In this document: one piece after another, positions 60,430-64,000 of the stretch | Layout: every line of letters begins with the position of its first letter | How positions within the stretch are numbered: the first letter of the stretch is position 1 | From: Streptomyces sp. NBC_01481 | Lineage (GTDB): Bacteria > Actinomycetota > Actinomycetes > Streptomycetales > Streptomycetaceae | Reading direction: 5' to 3' | Assembly: GCF_026339995.1 (NCBI RefSeq) | Contig: NZ_JAPEPT010000003.1 | Location: forward strand, 558,001 to 622,000 | DNA length: 64,000 nucleotides | Program-made: the position numbers and the translations under genes | The notes under the pieces: model-generated | The model's input: the letters and a program-made list of their open reading frames with translations, nothing else | Database searches by the model: none | Told to the model about the DNA's origin: nothing

Positions 60430-61305
60430 TCACCCACCGCGGTGCAGCCGGTCCCCGCCCGCGAGGATCGACGCCGCCAGAGCGTCCGCCGCCCCCCGCG
60501 CCTCCCGGTCCGCTCCGGCGCGGCGGCCGTGCAGCAGGACGAAGTCCACATCGCCGAGCTCGGGCAGACCCGCACGGGCCTGAACCGGGACGAGGCCCGG
60601 CGGAATCAGCCCGCGGGTGTGGGCCATCACGCCGAGCCCGGCCCGCGCCGCCGCGATCAGACCGCTCAGGCTCGTACTCGTACAGGCGATGTGCCAGGCG
60701 CGGCCGTCGGCCTCCAGGACCTCCAGAGCGCGGGCGCGCGTGATCCCCGGCGGCGGAAAGACGATCAACGGGACCGGGCGGTCCGGGTCCAGCCGCAGCT
60801 GCGGGGCGCCGATCCAGGTCAGGGTGTCCTGCCAGACCAGCTCGCCATGCGTGTCACCCGCCCGCCGCTTGGCCAGCACCAGATCGAGCCGGCCCGCCTC
60901 CAGCCGCTCGTGCAGGGTGCCCGACAGTTCGACCGTGAGTTCCAGATCGACCTCCGGGTGATCGCGCCGGAACGCCTGCAGGATCTCCGGGAGCCTGGTC
61001 AGTACGAAGTCCTCGGAGACCCCGAAACGCAGCCGTCCGCGCAGCCGCGTCCCCGCGAAGAACGCGGACGCGCGCTCGTGCGCCTGCAGGATCGTCCGGG
61101 CGAAACCGAGCATCGCCTCGCCGTCCTCGGTCAGCTCCACGCTGTGCGTGTCCCGGGTGAACAACGGGCGCCCTGTCGCCTCCTCCAGCCGCCGCACATG
61201 CTGGCTCACCGTCGACTGACGCAGACCGAGCCGACGGGCGGCCTGGGTGAAGCTCAGGGTCTGGGCGACCGCGAGGAAGGTACGCAGCTGGGCCGGGTCG
61301 TACAT
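60430..61305 (-). CDS. LysR family transcriptional regulator
   Basis: 291 residues. N-terminal winged helix (MYDPAQLRTFLAVAQTLSFTQAARRLGLRQSTVSQHVRRLEEATGRPLF) and a periplasmic-binding-protein-like effector domain (RLRFGVSEDFVLTRLPEILQAFRRDHPEVDLELTVE). Divergent from the carrier gene with a T-N11-A palindrome between them, the classic LysR layout in which the regulator controls its divergent neighbour. Confidence 0.9.
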   Translation of the reverse strand: MYDPAQLRTFLAVAQTLSFTQAARRLGLRQSTVSQHVRRLEEATGRPLFTRDTHSVELTEDGEAMLGFARTILQAHERASAFFAGTRLRGRLRFGVSEDFVLTRLPEILQAFRRDHPEVDLELTVELSGTLHERLEAGRLDLVLAKRRAGDTHGELVWQDTLTWIGAPQLRLDPDRPVPLIVFPPPGITRARALEVLEADGRAWHIACTSTSLSGLIAAARAGLGVMAHTRGLIPPGLVPVQARAGLPELGDVDFVLLHGRRAGADREARGAADALAASILAGGDRLHRGG

Positions 61306-61320
61306 CCTTCGAGGCTACGC

Positions 61321-61341
61321 GTCATCGCGATACGTGATGAC
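61321..61341. promoter_or_regulatory. LysR-type operator candidate
   Basis: GTCATC ... GATGAC ends enclose a 21-bp near-palindrome; its centre fits the T-N11-A rule (TCGCGATACGTGA). Lies between the divergent LysR and carrier genes, 15 bp before the LysR start. Confidence 0.55.
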
Positions 61342-61428
61342 AGTCAGAGCGGTATACGGGATTCCCGATCGCCCCTCTCGGCGGCAGCATGGAGAGGGCC
61401 CGTCCCGACCCGAGAGCAAGTGGAGCAC

Positions 61429-62469
61429 ATGAGCCGCCGCACGAAGCTGCCGTCCTGGCTGCCGGTCGATCCGTACATCCTGGCGCTGCTCGGGACGGTG
61501 GTCCTCGCGGCACTGCTCCCGGCGTCGGGAGCGGCGGCGGACATTGCGGGCGGAGCATCGACCGGGGCGGTCGCGCTGCTCTTCTTCCTGTACGGCGCGC
61601 GACTGTCCACAGGCGAGGCCCTCGACGGGCTACGGCACTGGCGGCTCCACCTGACCGTGCTGGGCGCGACATTCCTGGCCTTCCCGCTCCTCGGCATCGC
61701 CGCCCGAAGCCTCGAACCGCTGGTGCTCACGCCGCAGCTCTACAGCGGCCTGCTCTTCCTCTGCCTTGTCCCGTCGACGATCCAGTCCTCGATCGCCTTC
61801 ACCTCCATCGCCCGCGGCAACGTCCCCGCGGCGATCTGCGCGGGCTCCTTCTCCAGCCTCGCGGGCATCGTCCTGACCCCGCTCCTCGCGGCCCTGCTGC
61901 TCGGCGGCACCGGGGGCGGCTTCTCCGCGGACTCCCTGCTGAAGATCGTCCTGCAGCTGCTTGTGCCGTTCCTGGCAGGGCAGTTGCTCAGACGATGGAT
62001 CGGCGGCTTCCTGCTCCGCCACAAGAAGGCGCTCGGCTACGTCGACCGGGGCTCGATCCTGCTCGTCGTCTACACCGCCTTCAGCGAAGGCATGGTCGCG
62101 GGCGTCTGGCACCAGGTCACGCCCCTGCGCCTCGGCGCGCTGCTCCTGGTCGAGGCGCTGCTGCTCGCGGCGATGCTCGCGCTGACCTGGTACGGCGCGA
62201 AGCGGCTCGGCTTCGGCCGGGAGGACCGGATCGCGATCCAGTTCGCGGGCTCGAAGAAGAGCCTGGCGGCGGGGCTGCCGATGGCGAGCGTGCTGTTCGG
62301 GGCGCAGGCGGCTGTGGCGGTGCTGCCGTTGATGCTTTTCCATCAGATGCAGCTGATGGTGTGCGCGGTGATCGCGAAGCGGCGGGCGCGGGACGTGGTG
62401 ACCGCGGTGCCGTTCCCCCACCCCGCCCCTTCCCGAAACTGGGGCAGTCAGACAAAGGAAAGGCCCTAG
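61429..62469 (+). CDS. Bile acid:sodium symporter-family carrier
   Basis: 346 residues, polytopic membrane protein of the SBF/BASS-like type (PF13593 group). Hydrophobic helices start at PYILALLGTVVLAALLPA and run to AAVAVLPLMLFHQMQLMVCAVIA; signature stretches are GAVALLFFLYGARLSTGEAL, CLVPSTIQSSIAFTSIARGNVPAAICAG and FAGSKKSLAAGLPMASVLF. Transports an organic anion with sodium or protons; the substrate is unknown but LysR is the likely controller. The ATG at 61429 has GGAG 3 bases before. The last 18 residues (FPHPAPSRNWGSQTKERP) are encoded by a repeat-family fragment, not by the ancestral gene. Confidence 0.86.
   Translation: MSRRTKLPSWLPVDPYILALLGTVVLAALLPASGAAADIAGGASTGAVALLFFLYGARLSTGEALDGLRHWRLHLTVLGATFLAFPLLGIAARSLEPLVLTPQLYSGLLFLCLVPSTIQSSIAFTSIARGNVPAAICAGSFSSLAGIVLTPLLAALLLGGTGGGFSADSLLKIVLQLLVPFLAGQLLRRWIGGFLLRHKKALGYVDRGSILLVVYTAFSEGMVAGVWHQVTPLRLGALLLVEALLLAAMLALTWYGAKRLGFGREDRIAIQFAGSKKSLAAGLPMASVLFGAQAAVAVLPLMLFHQMQLMVCAVIAKRRARDVVTAVPFPHPAPSRNWGSQTKERP
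62413..62446. repeat. Repeat-family fragment inside a coding 3' end
   Basis: CCCCACCCCGCCCCTTCCCG here is the reverse complement of the right arm of copy 1 (2372-2404 region) with one or two differences. It lies within the last codons of the carrier gene and supplies its C-terminal tail. Confidence 0.6.
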
Positions 62470-63440
62470 CAGTAACCCGCGTGCAGAAAGCCGCGCCGGC
62501 CCGGTGCCCCCAGGTCCAGCGGGATGGTGACATGGCTCGGCAGGGCGGTGAAGGGGGCGTTCGGCAGGATGAACTCGCGGCCGGTGTACCTCTCCCGCAC
62601 GCTCTGCCGGTCGGCGGGCTGACACATGAACGGATTGGCGTACGTGTTGTACCCCAGCCCCACACCGGTGTTGAGGAACCCGGCGTCCTGGCACTGGAAC
62701 AGCGCGCCCCGCAGCGCCGAAGCGTCCCGGTGGCCCCGGTAGCGCGTCTGGAAGTTCGCGAAGCACGTCCGGGAGTCGCCGCCGTCGTACGGGGACGGGC
62801 CAGCCGCCAGCGCGCCGAGGAACGAGCGGTCGCAGCCGATCTCCGCCGAGGGAGCCTCACCCGCGAGCAGTGCGTCGCGGCGGCAGCCGGTGACCTCCTC
62901 GAACGCCCCGACGACGTCCTCACCCCGGTCCAGCCGGGAGTACGCGACGACCAGGTCGCGCTGGGCCGCGAGCGGATACGCCCCCGTCGTACCGAACTCC
63001 TCGTCGAGCAGCCGGAACCAGGTCTCGAAGGCCGGCACCTGCGCACGGACGCCGGACGGCAGCGTGTAGACCTCCAGATCGGTCGGCGTCGACCAGTCGT
63101 CCAGTCCCGGGTAGCCGACGTAGGACAGGACGCCGATGCCGACCTTGGCCGGCTGGTCGCCGTACCGCGCGCGCAGCTTCAGGTACTGCTCCAGGTTGGT
63201 GCTGGAGCCGGCCCAGGCGTAGCGGAAGCCGCTCGGGTAGAGGGAGGTCTGGCCCCGGGCGTACGTGGTCCCGAAGAGGGACGGCGCCACGCACCGGACC
63301 TCGCGCGCCTCCCACGCGGCCCGGTACGCGCCCGGTGTGGAGACGCAGCCGGCGGCGACGCTCGCGCCGTCGCGGGAGAGCGGGAACGCGCTCGGTGCGC
63401 CCGCCAGCAGGAACAGTCCCGCCACGAGGGCGGCCAGCAA
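62466..63440 (-). CDS. Secreted cysteine-containing protein of unknown function
   Basis: 324 residues starting at a TTG (63440) with a signal-like hydrophobic stretch (LLAALVAGLFLLAGAPSA). The mature part has eight to nine cysteines spread over GCVSTPGAYRAAWEAREVRCVAPSLFG, EVTGCRRDALL, IGCDRSFLGAL, RTCFANFQTRY, ALFQCQDAGFL, FMCQPADRQ and the terminal GYC, suggesting several disulfides. A domain was not recognised; the WAGSSTNLEQYLKLRARYGD region looks helical. The start is uncertain because codons upstream soon meet a stop. The gene ends 4 bp inside the carrier gene's end. Confidence 0.7.
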   Translation of the reverse strand: MLAALVAGLFLLAGAPSAFPLSRDGASVAAGCVSTPGAYRAAWEAREVRCVAPSLFGTTYARGQTSLYPSGFRYAWAGSSTNLEQYLKLRARYGDQPAKVGIGVLSYVGYPGLDDWSTPTDLEVYTLPSGVRAQVPAFETWFRLLDEEFGTTGAYPLAAQRDLVVAYSRLDRGEDVVGAFEEVTGCRRDALLAGEAPSAEIGCDRSFLGALAAGPSPYDGGDSRTCFANFQTRYRGHRDASALRGALFQCQDAGFLNTGVGLGYNTYANPFMCQPADRQSVRERYTGREFILPNAPFTALPSHVTIPLDLGAPGRRGFLHAGYC

Positions 63441-63732
63441 CCGGGCGCGCGATCCGAGGGATTGTTTGTCGGTGATTCATGGGGCTCAGTCTCGAAACGG
63501 GCTCGCGGCCCCGCCAGCCCACTGCTCCACCCGGCTCAGCGGGGCCATTCCCCCGGTCTGTCACACGGGCGGAAGAAAACGGCCGGGCGGCGGACGGACA
63601 ACCGCCGCGCCGGACGACCCCTGGTCGTCCCAGGTGTAGTGATCGCGACGCGTTGTTAGCACTCGCGGGTCTTGATCATGGCAAAGGCCTCCGTGTGTGG
63701 TGGAGGTGTCGAATCTTCACCGCACGGAGGTC

Positions 63733-64000
63733 GTGTCCCACTTTGATGCCCGGCTGACCGTCTTCGGGAGGTGGCTGCTGGTTGAACGTCCGTTCCGGCC
63801 GCCCGGTCGCTCACGTGGCCGCAGAAATGGGCATCTCGGGGGCCACCGCCCACAAGTGGGTCCGCCGGTGGCGGGCGGAGGGAGATGTAAGCGTCCCGGC
63901 TCTACCCCGGAGCGGACCCCAAACGGCCACCGCGCGGCGTCGGGCAGCGTCGCGGCCGGCACCACGGACCCGCCCACCCCGCCGCACCGGGTAACCCCGC
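63733..64000 (+). pseudogene. IS481-type transposase remnant, frameshifted and cut by window end
   Basis: From the GTG at 63733: SHFDARLTVFGRWLLVER, then after a frameshift near 63787 (about two bases missing) SGRPVAHVAAEMGISGATAHKWVRRWRAEGD, the IS481/IS3-family leucine-zipper-plus-helix-turn-helix start. The Arg/Pro-rich linker after it (RSGPQTATARRRAASRPAPRTRPPRR) is also out of register with functional transposases. A possible left inverted end, TGTTAGCACTCGCGGGTCTT, lies at about 63653. No DDE catalytic part is visible in the window. Bases 63441-63652 hold no gene. Confidence 0.65.

Noticed and set aside
1..64000. Presence of tRNA, rRNA or CRISPR features
   Set aside because: Scanned by eye for tRNA CCA ends, cloverleaf-like intergenic regions and repeated spacers; none was convincing.

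Overview
The window is a very GC-rich chromosome segment with codons almost always ending in G or C, GTG/ATG starts preceded by GGAGG-like ribosome binding sites, and GTGA/ATGA overlaps between genes. Rare TTA codons, secreted CAZymes with CBM35 modules, an ECF-like sigma factor, an RsbW-type ATPase and dispersed palindromic intergenic repeats all point to Streptomyces. No rRNA, tRNA, CRISPR array or prophage was seen. Most of the window is ordinary metabolic and regulatory content; the accessory block is 45.8-58.2 kb.

Layout. 0-4.4 kb: end of an S9 peptidase, an S66 LD-carboxypeptidase, a repeat element, adenosine deaminase and a GntR/UTRA regulator with two operator-like palindromes. 4.5-11.2 kb: acetyltransferases, a DUF5107/TPR protein, a VOC protein, a methyltransferase and a PAP2-diacylglycerol kinase fusion. 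11.4-15.2 kb: an aminotransferase-like protein with no lysine at all, two metallo-beta-lactamase-fold hydrolases and a DedA membrane protein. 15.3-21.5 kb: an unknown gene with a TTA codon, a membrane-anchored phosphatase-superfamily protein, a zinc alcohol dehydrogenase, a second repeat element and a VWA/partner secreted pair. 21.5-25.4 kb (minus strand): peroxiredoxin, STAS-like protein, and two secreted hydrolases including a short-chain PHA depolymerase. 25.7-31.8 kb: a duplicated small secreted protein, an RsbW-like ATPase, an orphan solute-binding lipoprotein and a PadR-ABC-FtsX operon. 32-45.6 kb: sigma factor with a fused zinc anti-sigma motif and an upstream CRP-like site, PI-PLC-like protein, DinB protein, ATP-dependent DNA ligase, FBP protein, pterin dehydratase, TetR remnant, penicillin-binding protein, NmrA/AraC pair, methyltransferase, ricin lectin, SDR, Nudix remnant and aldo/keto reductase.

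45.8-58.2 kb holds the most striking feature: a complete pqqABCDE cluster that continues, by an ATGA overlap, into six secreted carbohydrate-active enzymes (CBM35-GH105, a polysaccharide-lyase-like protein, GH28-CBM35, GH29-like-CBM32-CBM35, GH27-CBM35 and GH18). All run in one direction with overlaps or tiny gaps, so a redox cofactor pathway and a pectin/arabinogalactan/chitin-degrading set look co-expressed. In-frame TTA codons in pqqB, the GH28 leader (two) and the GH29-like gene suggest bldA control, and three 11-bp-spaced TCAC repeats lie just upstream of pqqA. The GH28 gene carries a one-base frameshift just after its signal peptide.

58.3-64 kb: convergent long-chain acyl-CoA synthetase, a LysR regulator divergent from a bile-acid/sodium-symporter-family carrier with a T-N11-A palindrome between them, an unknown cysteine-containing secreted protein, and a frameshifted IS481-type transposase remnant at the end. 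Assignments rest on reading motifs and gene order; no database search was run.
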